A stretch of 64,000 bases of DNA from CAXMQZ01 sp963719055 (GTDB taxonomy: Bacteria; Acidobacteriota; Thermoanaerobaculia; Multivoradales; JAHEKO01), in assembly GCA_963719055.1 (NCBI GenBank), contig CAVRAU010000018.1, positions 1 through 64,000 of the forward strand, in the 5' to 3' direction. Position 1 is the first letter of the stretch. Every line of letters begins with the position of its first letter. This document shows, in pieces, positions 50,095 to 58,705 of the stretch. A program made the translations under genes and the position numbers. A model generated the notes under the pieces. That model saw nothing but the letters and a program-made list of their open reading frames with translations, was not told where the DNA came from and made no database searches.

Positions 50095-51637
50095 ATGAAT
50101 CAAGTGGAGAGAATCGGCAGATTCGAAGTCCAGGAGCGGCTCCGGGCCAATTCGTTCGCCATCGTCTATCGAGGACGGGATCCCTTCGATGGCCGACGGG
50201 TACAGATCCAATTTTGTGTCGCCACCGATGAGACCATTCGCCATGGTTTCTTGAAGGCCGCCGAACGGGCGGCTGGGCTTCGTCATCCCAACATCGCCAC
50301 GGTTTTCGAGTTTGGCTCCGGGGATGGCAAACCCTACCTTGTCCAGGAGGCATTCTCGGAGGAGAACCTCAGTGACCTGCTGGCTCGGGCCGAGCCCGTC
50401 GATGATGTACTGAAGCTCTACTATCTGGTGCAGGTGGCGCGGGGTCTCCAGTACGCTCACCGAGAAGGTGTCTTGCATCGCGAGCTGCGTCCGGCATCGA
50501 TCCTTGTGAATCGCTCTGGTGATGCCAAGATCGCCGACTTCGGCACGGCCCGCATCGCCAGTGCCTTTGCTCAGCTCGGCAATGGTGCCCACCGCTGGCC
50601 GGCGGTCGGTTGGCTGCTGCCCGAGCTACTGCTGGGTCTCGAGTTGGACAGAGCGCAGCGATATCTATGGCTTCGGCGCCTTGGCGTTCGAGTTGCTGAC
50701 GGGGCATGCACCCTTCGTCTCAGAGACTCTTGCGGGCCTGGTGCCGCAGATACTGGAGACCGATCCCCGCCCGCTCGGCGTGCATTGGCCCGAGTGTCCT
50801 CCCGAGCTGGATCGTCTGGTGCTGCGCTGCCTGGCGCGCGATCCGGGACAGAGATTCGGTTCCATGAACGAATTGGTAGAGGAGTTGGGTCAGATCGTGC
50901 CCGTCTCGGAGCCTGCGGATGTCTTCGAGGAGGAGAAGACGGTCGTGATCGAAGATGCCCAGACCATCTATCTGGCAGATCTGGAACAAGAGAAGCAAAG
51001 ACCGCTGGAAGACCCGGCGGAGACGGTGTCGATGCAAAGCCCGTCTGCTCCGGCCCGTGAGCCGAGAGTTGACTGGACGGCGGCAGGTGCGCGAATTCGG
51101 AGCTGGGGACGGCGTACAGGGCTGGCGTTGAGCGCCGGTGCCTCGCAAACCGTTCAGGTAGTGGGCAAGGCCGGATCGGTGTTCAAGGCCGCACCCGGAG
51201 TCGGCTTCCATCGGACGCGCCTAAGGACGACAGCCATCGTAGTCGGAGCGCTTCTGCTGTTCGGGGTTGTCGGCTGGAGCGTGGTCCGGGTCCCGGACCG
51301 CGACCTCAGCCCTCTGCCTATCGTTGCCCCCGCGCTACCTGTGGCCACTCTCGAGCCGGAGAATGGCCTGCTGCTGATCGACTCGCAACCATGGGGCGAG
51401 GTCATCCGTGTGTTGGATGCCGAGGGGAACGAGGTCGAGCTACCGGAGAATCGCTATACGCCGTTACCACTCGAGCTGTCGCCGGGTCCATACAGGGTCG
51501 ACATCTCACGTCCCGACCTCGAGAGGGAGGAGACATGCAAGGTTGTCGTGGAGTCCGAGGAGGCAGTCCATTGCGAGTTGCAGCTTGCCGCCGTGGAAAC
51601 GTCGGCCTTCTTCAAGGAGGTGGGCTGGTGGAAGTGA
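50095..51637 (+). CDS. Predicted pseudokinase with membrane helix and PEGA-like domain (one apparent frameshift)
   Basis: About 513 residues after one extra base near 50640 is removed, which restores the kinase segment SDIYGFGALAFELLTGHAPF. The fold is a Ser/Thr kinase (about 8-275), but key residues are lost: the glycine loop is RLRANSFAIVYRG, the VAIK Lys is absent (VQIQF), and HRDLKPxN reads HRELRPASI. DFG remains. A membrane helix follows at about 385-405, then a PEGA-like beta domain (GLLLIDSQPWGEVIRVLD, YTPLPLELSPGPYRVDI). ATG 50095 has GGAGG upstream. Its end overlaps the next gene by ten bases. Confidence 0.8.
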
Positions 51638-52899
51638 TACCCGGGACACGGCGACTCCGAAGTCGACTCCTCCTGACGATTGCACTCGCCGGTGGGGCAC
51701 CCGGCCTGGTATCAGCTGCCGAATTCGTGGAGTTCTACAAGAACGGTGTGGCAGCGGCGGCATCGCAGCACTGGACCTTGGCCGCGGAGATGATGCGCAA
51801 GGCCATCGAGGAGCAGCCCAACGCCAAGACGAAGATCAAGAGGGCTCTGTATTTTCGCCGCTATCTACCTCATTTCTATCTCGGCAAAGCCCTCTATGAG
51901 ACGGGCGATTGCGCCGCTGCCCTGACAGCCTGGCAGGAATCCGAGAAACAAGATGTCGTTCGACGTTTCCCCGAGTATCAACAGATTCTCGAAGGACGGC
52001 TGGCCTGTGGCCAAATGGTAGATCTGGAGGGTGCTCTCGACAGAGCGCTGAAATCTGTCGAGAGCGCGGAGAAGTCGGCAACCGAGGCTCGCCGACGTTT
52101 GTCGGAGGTGCCGAGCACGGTGGCCACGGTACCTGTGCTGCTGGACCGCCAAACGGCGGCCGAAGAGAGCCTGGGCCGGGCGCGGCAGCGGCTCGGGTCG
52201 GACGACATCGCGATGGACGAGGTCGAGGAGGCCGCGACCGTCGCGGCGATCGCCAAAGCCGAGTTCGAGATCCTCCGGCAGCAAGCTGTCGAGCTGAGAA
52301 CCCTGCAACTCACGGCGCAGCAAGAGGAAGTCGTGGTGCAGATCCAGAGCCTCATGGGCAGGGCCAGAAAGGAGCTGAAATCTTGCGAATATCTGCAGCC
52401 CTACCCTGCCACCGTGGCAAGAAACAGAGCGTCGGTGGAGCTGGCCCTGAAGCATGCGCAGGCCGCCTTCGATGATTCGCTGAGCGCCGGGGAGCTGCAG
52501 GCGGTGCAGGCGGAGCTGGTCAAGGTCACTCGAGATTTGCGACGCTCGGTCTCACCCCCTCCCGCCGAGCTGAGAGATGCCGCTGAGGCCTACCTGTCCA
52601 GGGACTACAACGAAGTGCTGACAATACTCAGCGGCAGGGAATTCGTCAGCACCAGGGCCTCTTCGCATTCCCACTTGCTGCGGGCGGCGGCTCTCTTTTC
52701 TCTCTACTATTCGACGGGTGCTGGAGACGAGGCTCTGCTCGAACAGGCTGGCGAAGAGGTGCTGGCTTGTCGCCGTGCGGATCGAGAGCGATTCCCCCCG
52801 GTCGCCGTCTTCTCGCCGAGCTTTGTGGCGTTCTTTGAAGGCCAGACTCTGGAGCCGGTTGAATCGAGCCCTGACAAGGTTCTAGACGAGGGGCGATAA
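51628..52899 (+). CDS. Exported helical/coiled-coil protein coupled to the pseudokinase
   Basis: The protein has 423 residues. The signal peptide is LLLTIALAGGAPGLVSA, then mature AEFVEFYKNGVAAAASQ. A TPR-like start (HWTLAAEMMRKAIEEQPNAKTKIK...YFRRYLPHFYLGKALYETGDCAAALTAW) is followed by long coiled coils (about 130-270) and another helical repeat (AAEAYLSRDYNEVLTILSG). I recognise no enzyme family. GTG 51628 is chosen because AGGAGG lies seven bases upstream, inside the end of the pseudokinase gene. The overlap implies the two products act together, possibly on the periplasmic PEGA side. Confidence 0.7.
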   Translation: MEVIPGTRRLRSRLLLTIALAGGAPGLVSAAEFVEFYKNGVAAAASQHWTLAAEMMRKAIEEQPNAKTKIKRALYFRRYLPHFYLGKALYETGDCAAALTAWQESEKQDVVRRFPEYQQILEGRLACGQMVDLEGALDRALKSVESAEKSATEARRRLSEVPSTVATVPVLLDRQTAAEESLGRARQRLGSDDIAMDEVEEAATVAAIAKAEFEILRQQAVELRTLQLTAQQEEVVVQIQSLMGRARKELKSCEYLQPYPATVARNRASVELALKHAQAAFDDSLSAGELQAVQAELVKVTRDLRRSVSPPPAELRDAAEAYLSRDYNEVLTILSGREFVSTRASSHSHLLRAAALFSLYYSTGAGDEALLEQAGEEVLACRRADRERFPPVAVFSPSFVAFFEGQTLEPVESSPDKVLDEGR

Positions 52900-53048
52900 G
52901 TCGAGCTTGGGAAGGAAGGGTACTGGGCTTGTTGGTGGATACCGACCAACTGGAGCGTCGATGTCGTCTGGGTGTCGTCCCAACGCCTACCCCAGCCATG
53001 GGGGATTCGCCAGGGACTTGGCGACGGCAGTGATGATCGAGACGAACC

Positions 53049-53742
53049 ATGAGTCAATCTGAAACCGAGCAACGGAAATACCCACGCTACGAAGTAGCGG
53101 GTCTGGGGGGGCATCTGGTGGTTCCCATTCACATTCGTGTGATCAATGTGGGCCTCGGTGGGATGGCACTGGAAACCAATAGCTATCTGCAATTTGGCCG
53201 TGCCTATACTCTCAAGCTGGAAGGGGGCGAGCAGAGCCTGCGCCTGACGGGTACCGTCGCCTGGTGTTCTCTGCGCAAGACCACGAGGAGCCCGGATGGC
53301 GAGTTTCTGCCCGTGTATCGAGCGGGCCTGAGATTCGAAACCTTGAGCAGCGAGCGTTCTCGCGATCTCTGGGATCTGATTCGAAGTCACGCCCTGGTCG
53401 AGATCGAAGACAGCGTTCTGGGGAGATTCAGGGTGGATCTGCCCGCCGATGCCCAGATGGGAAGTAGCTACGACTTTGCCGTCCGCAAAGTTGAGTCTAT
53501 CGGGTCTTCTCATTGAAACCGACTACGAACCCGATTTGAATGCCAGTTTCGATCTGCAGATCCGGCTGGGGCCGCGACGTTGGAGGACTCGAGCTCGCGT
53601 CGCGAGCATCCCGCGGGCTGGCAGGAAGTCTGCCGGCGTCCTGACGCAGGTGGGTCTGGAGTTCTGCAAGCTGGACCCCGGTCGGATTTCGCAGCTCAGA
53701 TCCTTTATTGGTACTCGCCTCAAAGACTCCCCGACGTCTTGA
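53049..53742 (+). CDS. Tandem PilZ-domain protein (one apparent frameshift)
   Basis: About 230 residues after one extra base near 53487 is removed (CGCAAAGTTG for CGCAAGTTG). The first PilZ domain has the RxxxR motif (R9, R13 in QRKYPRYEV) and NVGLGGMAL, where the usual Ser of [DN]xSxxG is Gly. The second reads RKLSLSGLLIETDYEP and ends GLEFCKLDPGRISQLRSFI, with a Lys in place of the Asp or Asn. PilZ domains bind cyclic di-GMP. The first may bind weakly and the second is degenerate. It is cytoplasmic with no signal peptide. Confidence 0.8.
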
Positions 53743-53785
53743 TGCCTTACGGGACCTCAATAGAATCAGTTTCTGTGATACTCTT

Positions 53786-53809
53786 TACATACATACTAGT
53801 TTGTATGTA
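53786..53809. promoter_or_regulatory. AcrR-like TetR operator
   Basis: TACATACA (53786-53793) and TGTATGTA (53802-53809) are perfect inverted arms around TACTAGTT. The 24-base layout and both arms match the E. coli AcrR operator as I recall it. It lies 34 bases upstream of the tetR-family ATG, consistent with autoregulation. Confidence 0.75.
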
Positions 53810-53843
53810 ATTTGATCGATAAATGAGGTAGACTCTGTGACTG

Positions 53844-54474
53844 ATGGCTCGTCAGTATGATGCAAAGGCGACTCGACAGCGCTTGCTTTGGGCAGCCTTT
53901 CGAGAATTTCATCGAGTGGGCTATCGAGGCGCCGACATCGAGCGGATCCTCACCCAGGCTGGGGTGACCAAAGGGGCCCTGTACTACCATTTCCGTGGCA
54001 AGAGGGCACTGGGATACGCGGTCATCGAGGAGATTCTGTCCCAGTGGATCGTCGATCGGTGGTTGAAACCGCTGGAGTCATCGGTGGATCTCCTCGATGG
54101 CGTGGCCAAGCTGGCGCGATGGGGTGAGCGGGTCGCAGCACCTGAGGGGCTTTCTCTGGGATGTCCCCTGAACAACCTTTCCCAGGAGCTTTGTGGCGCC
54201 GATGAGGGATTCCGTCTGCGCTTGGAAGCGATCTACGAGGAATGGGAGAGGGGGTTGAGCCGCTTGTTGGCCGCAGCCCAGGCCAGCGGCGTGGTGCGAT
54301 CCGACGTGGACGTTCGTGGGGTGGCGACGTTCATCATCGCGGCCTGGGAGGGTTCCATTGGGCTCGCGAAAGTCCCGCCAGGCTCCTGAAACCCTGCGGT
54401 TCTGTCGTCGAGAGCTGGAGGCCTATCTTGGCACCCTGCGATGTCCGGGCCGCGAGTCGGAAACGAAGTTTTAG
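53844..54474 (+). CDS. TetR/AcrR-family transcriptional regulator (one apparent frameshift near the end)
   Basis: About 209 residues after one extra A near 54372 is removed (GCGAAAGTC for GCGAAGTC), which replaces an early stop with KSRQAPETLRFCRRELEAYLGTL. The N-terminal helix-turn-helix is RQRLLWAAFREFHRVGYRGADIERILTQAGVTKGALYYHFRGKRAL. The ligand domain has GCPLNNLSQELCGADEGFR and AAWEGSIGLAK, as in AcrR/NemR-like TetR_C domains that often sense electrophiles or drugs. It has a strong inverted-repeat operator upstream. No transporter is adjacent, so its target outside itself is unknown. Confidence 0.85.
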
Positions 54475-54568
54475 GTAACCGTTTGGTTCTTCGTCGAGCT
54501 GACGAGAGATAGGTGAGGCCTGTCGGGGAGAATCGCGGTTGACAAGCAGGTAGCTTTGGCAGATAAAT

Positions 54569-54590
54569 TACGTAACTAGAAAGTTACGTA
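54569..54590. promoter_or_regulatory. Inverted-repeat operator before the ArsR-type regulator
   Basis: TACGTAAC (54569-54576) and GTTACGTA (54583-54590) are perfect eight-base arms around TAGAAA, 17 bases before the ArsR-family ATG in an AT-rich stretch. This fits an autoregulatory ArsR/SmtB operator. The octamer AGGTAACC appears just downstream (54598-54605) and also at 54473-54480. Confidence 0.65.
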
Positions 54591-54607
54591 TACTTAAAGG
54601 TAACCTA

Positions 54608-54988
54608 ATGGTTTCACAAGAAAGCGCCATCGACACAGGGCTCAAAGCTATTTCCGACACGACGCGTCGGGGAATCCTGGGTCTTCTCAAAGGCCGTCAA
54701 CTCTCGGTCCTGGAGATTGCCGAGGAGTTCCCGATGAGCCGGCCTGCCATCTCGAAGCATCTGAGAATCCTCAAGGAGGCTGGGCTGGTGCTGGAGACGC
54801 CTGCGGGTCGCCAGCGGCTCTACTCACTGGAAGCCGGTCCCCTGGACCTCTTGAGGGCGTGGTTGGCGGGATTCAACGGAGGTCGCGGACGGTCCGCGCG
54901 CCGGCCGGCGGCCCCATCCGCGGTTGTGAGGGGTCTCGGATCCGTGGTTCGGCCGCCTGCGAGGGAAGACGACTGGCGAGTCTGGTAA
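54608..54988 (+). CDS. ArsR-family winged-helix regulator
   Basis: The protein has 126 residues. The winged helix covers about 10-90: LKAISDTTRRGILGLLKGRQLSVLEIAEEFPMSRPAISKHLRILKEAGLVLETPAGRQRLYSL. No Cys metal-binding motif (ELCVCDL) is present, so it belongs to the non-metal group that often sits with SRPBCC or ATPase partners. The last 35 residues are Arg/Pro/Ala-rich and low in complexity, perhaps a shifted frame. An inverted repeat precedes it. It converges on yjbQ, five bases from its stop. Confidence 0.82.
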   Translation: MVSQESAIDTGLKAISDTTRRGILGLLKGRQLSVLEIAEEFPMSRPAISKHLRILKEAGLVLETPAGRQRLYSLEAGPLDLLRAWLAGFNGGRGRSARRPAAPSAVVRGLGSVVRPPAREDDWRVW

Positions 54989-54993
54989 CGGTC

Positions 54994-55413
54994 TCAGGTA
55001 CCCATTACCTGCAGGAGGATCCGTCTCTGGCGTGGCCGATTGTCGAAGTCGCAGAGGATCACCTGCTGCCAGGTCCCGGTTTGGATCCGCCCTGCCGTCA
55101 GCGGTAGCGCGAGACTGGGCCCCATCAGGGCTGCACGGACGTGGGAGTAGCCGTTGCCGTCACCCCAGCGCAGGTTGTGCTCGTATTCGGCGGCCTCGGG
55201 GGCGAGCCGCTCGATGGCCCTCTTGAAATCGTTGACCGCACCGGTCTCGAATTCGATCGTCGTCAGTGCCGCCGTGGAGCCCGGGACAAACAGCAGGACC
55301 CAGCCCTCTGAGATTCCGCTGTCGGCGACGAATGCCTCCAACTCGGGACTGAGATCGTGGATATCAGTGCCCGCGGAGGTGTGGCGTTCGAGCGTCGTCT
55401 TTTCCAACCTCAT
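54994..55413 (-). CDS. YjbQ/UPF0047 family protein
   Basis: The protein has 139 residues, the usual family length. LFVPGSTAALTTIEFETGAVNDF, EHNLRWGDGNGYSHVRAALMGPSLALPL and GTWQQVILCDFDNRPRQRRI are the conserved blocks, with His residues around a putative metal site. E. coli YjbQ has weak thiamine-phosphate synthase activity, but the true role is uncertain. AAGGAGG precedes the ATG. It is divergent from the sulfatase-fold gene. Confidence 0.9.
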   Translation of the reverse strand: MRLEKTTLERHTSAGTDIHDLSPELEAFVADSGISEGWVLLFVPGSTAALTTIEFETGAVNDFKRAIERLAPEAAEYEHNLRWGDGNGYSHVRAALMGPSLALPLTAGRIQTGTWQQVILCDFDNRPRQRRILLQVMGT

Positions 55414-55446
55414 GTGGCCTCCTTTTCTTATCCCTGGATTCTAGCG

Positions 55447-56852
55447 ATGGTGAAGATCGAATCTCTCGATCCGCTGATATTCTTCCGCCATGATGCGCTG
55501 GTCTGGTTTGATCGTCTTCGGTCTCTCGATGTCGTGGGGATGCCAGAGCGCCCGAACCCGTCTGAGGCTCCGGCGGCGAAGCCGAATGTTCTGATTCTCA
55601 TGGTCGATGCCCTGCGGGCGGATCGGCTGGGTGTCAACGGTTACCCTCTGCCGACGACTCCCCATATCGACGAACTGGCGTCCGAGGGCATCAATTTCCG
55701 TCGGGCCTTCGCCCACTCGACCTGGACCAAGCCTTCCATCGCCACGCTGTTTACGTCGGTCTACCCGAGTCAACACGGTCTGGATCAGGTCGCCTTGGCC
55801 GGGCAGGACGGTATGGGAAGCGAGATCCTTGCTGCGGATCTGACGACACTCGCCGAGAGATTCCAGGCGGCAGGCTACAGGACGGCAGCCGTCGTCAATC
55901 AGGTTCACATCACCGCGCGCTTCGGATTCGATCAGGGCTTCGAGTTTTTCGATGAATGGCGGGGTATGGGAGGACCACGCCTCAACCGGAAGTTTCTCAG
56001 GTGGCAGAAAGCTCGAGATACGCCAGGCAGGCCTTTCTTCGCCTACATTCACTACCTCGATGCCCATTGGCCGTATACGCATCGGGACTGGAAGAGATCC
56101 CCTTCTTTTGGCTCAGTGACGCTGAGCCGCGAGCCGCCGGACTCTGGCAGGAGAGCATTCGGGACTGGGCGGCGCGGCTCGAGCTTCCCGGCGATCTAGA
56201 GGCTCTCGAGACTCGCTACGACCATGAGGTTGCCTACACCGACCGCGCGATCGGAGAATTGGTCCACGGCCTGAAGGATCTGGGTCTGTACGAGGACACC
56301 ATCATCGTGGTCACCGCCGATCACGGCGAGGCTTTCTTGGAACATGGCGAATTGCTGCACGGTCATGCCCCATACGAGGAGATGATCCGGATACCTCTCG
56401 TCATTCGGCTACCGGCCAGGCTACGGGGTCGGGTGAGATCGATGGCAGTCCCGGTCGGGCTGATCGATCTGATGCCGACACTTCTCGATCTGGCGGGGCT
56501 CGAGCAAGAGTCAGGTGCCCAGGGACGCAGCTTCGCCCCCCTGATCCGCGGCCAGGACCTCCGCAGCCGCCTGGTGTTCGTGGAGACAGAGTCGGCCGTG
56601 GCCGTGCGGGGTGGCAATCGCAAACTGATCCGATTCGCCGATGGACGCCAGCAGCATTTCGATCTGGGTCGCGATCCGCTGGAGCTACGACCCCTGGTCG
56701 AGACCTGCGGAGCGCCCTGCACGCAGTTGGAGACGCGCCTGGCAGATTTCTCGGCCGCGATGGCATCTGCACGGCAGACCCTCCAGACCGCCACCGTGCC
56801 ACTGGAGCGGCAGGACATCGAGGACATGCGCGCCCTGGGCTACCTGGATTGA
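55447..56852 (+). CDS. Sulfatase-fold (alkaline phosphatase superfamily) hydrolase with Thr nucleophile (one apparent frameshift)
   Basis: About 468 residues, allowing one missing base near 56090 (CGCATCGG for CGCCATCGG), which gives YTPSGLEEIPFFWLSDAEP. Metal site: VLILMVDALRADRLG at the N-terminus and VVTADHGEAFLEHGELLHGH later. The nucleophile region is HSTWTKPSIATLFTS; a Thr (Thr94) stands where sulfatases have the formylglycine Cys of CxPxR, so a phosphodiester- or phosphoryl-transfer role is likelier than sulfate hydrolysis. The final MRALGYLD is typical of this subgroup. There is no clear signal peptide, and the true start may lie upstream. Confidence 0.8.
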
Positions 56853-56866
56853 AGGCGAGCGCCGGC

Positions 56867-57649
56867 TCAACTGCCGAGGATGTAGCCGCCGTCGATGGCG
56901 AGGAATTGGCCAGTCACGTAGGCCGCAGCCGGCGAGCTCAAGAAACCGATCATGGCGCCGATCTCAGCCGGCTCTGCCAAGCGTTGCATGGGTATGCCTT
57001 TGGCTTGAGATCCCAGGATCTCGTCCACTGATTTGCCGGTCTGCTGGGCCACGGCGGTCGCCAGCTCCACCTGGCGCTCGGTGCGGGTATAGCCGGGTAG
57101 CACGGCATTGACGGTCACTCCATCGGGCGCCACTTCCAGGGCGAGGGTCTTGAGGTAGCCGAGCACCGCCGGCCGCAGAGCGTTGGACAGGGCCAATCGG
57201 GGGATGGGCTGCCGGGCGGAGACCGAGTTGATGGCGATGATGCGGCCCCAACCTCGGCGACGCATTCCGGGTAGCACGAAATTGCACAGCCGGGGAACGA
57301 ACAGCAGGGCGAGAGGAATCGCCTCTGCCCAGTCGGTGTCATCCAGCTCGGCCGCCGGTTTGACCCGTGGACCGCCGCCATTGGCCACCAGGATATCGAT
57401 GGGTCCCAGCTGTTCTTCGACCTCGGAGACCAGATCTTCCAACTCGTGGACCTGGCGGACATCCGCGGGGATGGCCACGACTTCGAATCCTTCGTCGTTC
57501 AGCGCTTGAAGTGCAGTGTCCAACTTGTCCCCGCCACGACTGTTGATCGCCAGGCGGGCGCCCCGCGCGGCCAGGGCCCGGGCAGCGGCCAGACCCAGAC
57601 CTGAGCTCGACCCGGTCACCAGCGCGACTCGATCGTTCAGATCTGACAT
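56867..57649 (-). CDS. Short-chain dehydrogenase/reductase (FabG-like)
   Basis: This 260-residue classical SDR has the cofactor motif TGSSSGLGLAAARAL, NGGG (VANGGGPRV, the NNAG equivalent), Ser in INSVSARQ and a catalytic region LALSNALRPAVLGYLKTLA. The usual Tyr of YxxxK reads LxxxN-like here, so the active-site Tyr is not evident in its normal place. It ends YVTGQFLAIDGGY. Similar divergent SDRs are known and may use other residues. GGAGG upstream lies in the end of the adjacent dehydrogenase gene, three bases away, so the two are coupled. Confidence 0.85.
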   Translation of the reverse strand: MSDLNDRVALVTGSSSGLGLAAARALAARGARLAINSRGGDKLDTALQALNDEGFEVVAIPADVRQVHELEDLVSEVEEQLGPIDILVANGGGPRVKPAAELDDTDWAEAIPLALLFVPRLCNFVLPGMRRRGWGRIIAINSVSARQPIPRLALSNALRPAVLGYLKTLALEVAPDGVTVNAVLPGYTRTERQVELATAVAQQTGKSVDEILGSQAKGIPMQRLAEPAEIGAMIGFLSSPAAAYVTGQFLAIDGGYILGS

Positions 57650-57652
57650 GGC

Positions 57653-58537
57653 TCAATCCTCCTCGATGACATTCCCGTCGCCATCGTAATCGTAGACACC
57701 GCGGCCGACCTTGCGACCCAATCGTCCGGCCTGGACATACTGCACGAGAAGGTTGCTGGGACGGTAGGTCTCTCCCAGGGTTTGCTGCAGGTGACGAAGG
57801 ATCGACAACCTGATGTCCAACCCCACCAGATCGACCATCTCGAACGGACCCATGGGGTGATTCAGACCCAATCTGAGCGCCTTGTCGATGTCACGGGCGC
57901 AAGCGACTCCCTGCTCGAGCATACGAAACGCCTCGTTGCCGATCAGCGCATTGATCCGGGAGGTGACAAATCCGGGCGACTCGTTGACCAAGACCACCTC
58001 CTTCCCCATGGCTTCCGCGACCCGGCGGAGGGTATGAACGGTCTCGTCAGAGGTCTCGAGACCGCGAACCAGCTCCACCAGCTTCATCAGATGAACGGGG
58101 TTGAAGAAGTGCATGCCGCCGAAGCGCTCAGGGCGGCCGCTGGCAGTGGCCATTTCGGTGATGGACAGCCCGGAGGTGTTGGAGGCGAGAATCGCTGCTG
58201 CCGGTGCGAACCGTGCCACTTGCGCGAAGATCTGTACTTTGAGCTGCATGGCTTCGGGGACCGCCTCGATGACCACATCGGCCCGTCCAACTGCCGTTTC
58301 CAGCTCTTGGTGAAGATGCAGGCTTTCTTTGGCCCCGACTGCCTCCAGTGCGTCGACCTTGCCCAGGCTCACCCCTTTGTCGAGATTGCGATGGATCGTG
58401 ACCTTGGCCTGGGTCAGGGACTGCGGATCGATATCGAAGAGATGGGTCTCGAATCCGGCGGCGGCGGCCACGTGGGCGATACCGCGACCCATGGTGCCAG
58501 CTCCCAGGACGGCGATTCGGTGCGGTTTCTCGGGCAT
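57653..58537 (-). CDS. 3-hydroxybutyryl/3-hydroxyacyl-CoA dehydrogenase
   Basis: This 294-residue NAD enzyme oxidises 3-hydroxyacyl-CoA. The Rossmann motif is IAVLGAGTMGRGIAHVAA. ASNTSGLSITEMA and GMHFFNPVHLMKLVELVRG contain the catalytic Ser and His, the Glu is in ELVRG, and NESPGFVTSRINALIGNEAFRMLEQG and LGLNHPMGPFEMVDLVGLD are C-terminal. The length fits the stand-alone (PaaH/HbdA) type. GAGGAG precedes the ATG. It forms a two-gene operon with the SDR, suggesting a fatty-acid or hydroxyacid step. Confidence 0.93.
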   Translation of the reverse strand: MPEKPHRIAVLGAGTMGRGIAHVAAAAGFETHLFDIDPQSLTQAKVTIHRNLDKGVSLGKVDALEAVGAKESLHLHQELETAVGRADVVIEAVPEAMQLKVQIFAQVARFAPAAAILASNTSGLSITEMATASGRPERFGGMHFFNPVHLMKLVELVRGLETSDETVHTLRRVAEAMGKEVVLVNESPGFVTSRINALIGNEAFRMLEQGVACARDIDKALRLGLNHPMGPFEMVDLVGLDIRLSILRHLQQTLGETYRPSNLLVQYVQAGRLGRKVGRGVYDYDGDGNVIEED

Positions 58538-58705
58538 GGTCTCCTCGGTAGCGTAGGACAGCGGGAATTCTAGCAGCGCCGGACCTCATCGACCCCAACT
58601 CGAGGGTGGCGAATTTGACAGCCGCCCGAGGAGGGATGAGCTACACTACCGCGTGTTCGATGCATCACCCCAGACGGTGCCGATATTCAGAGACGGTTCT
58701 ACGTA

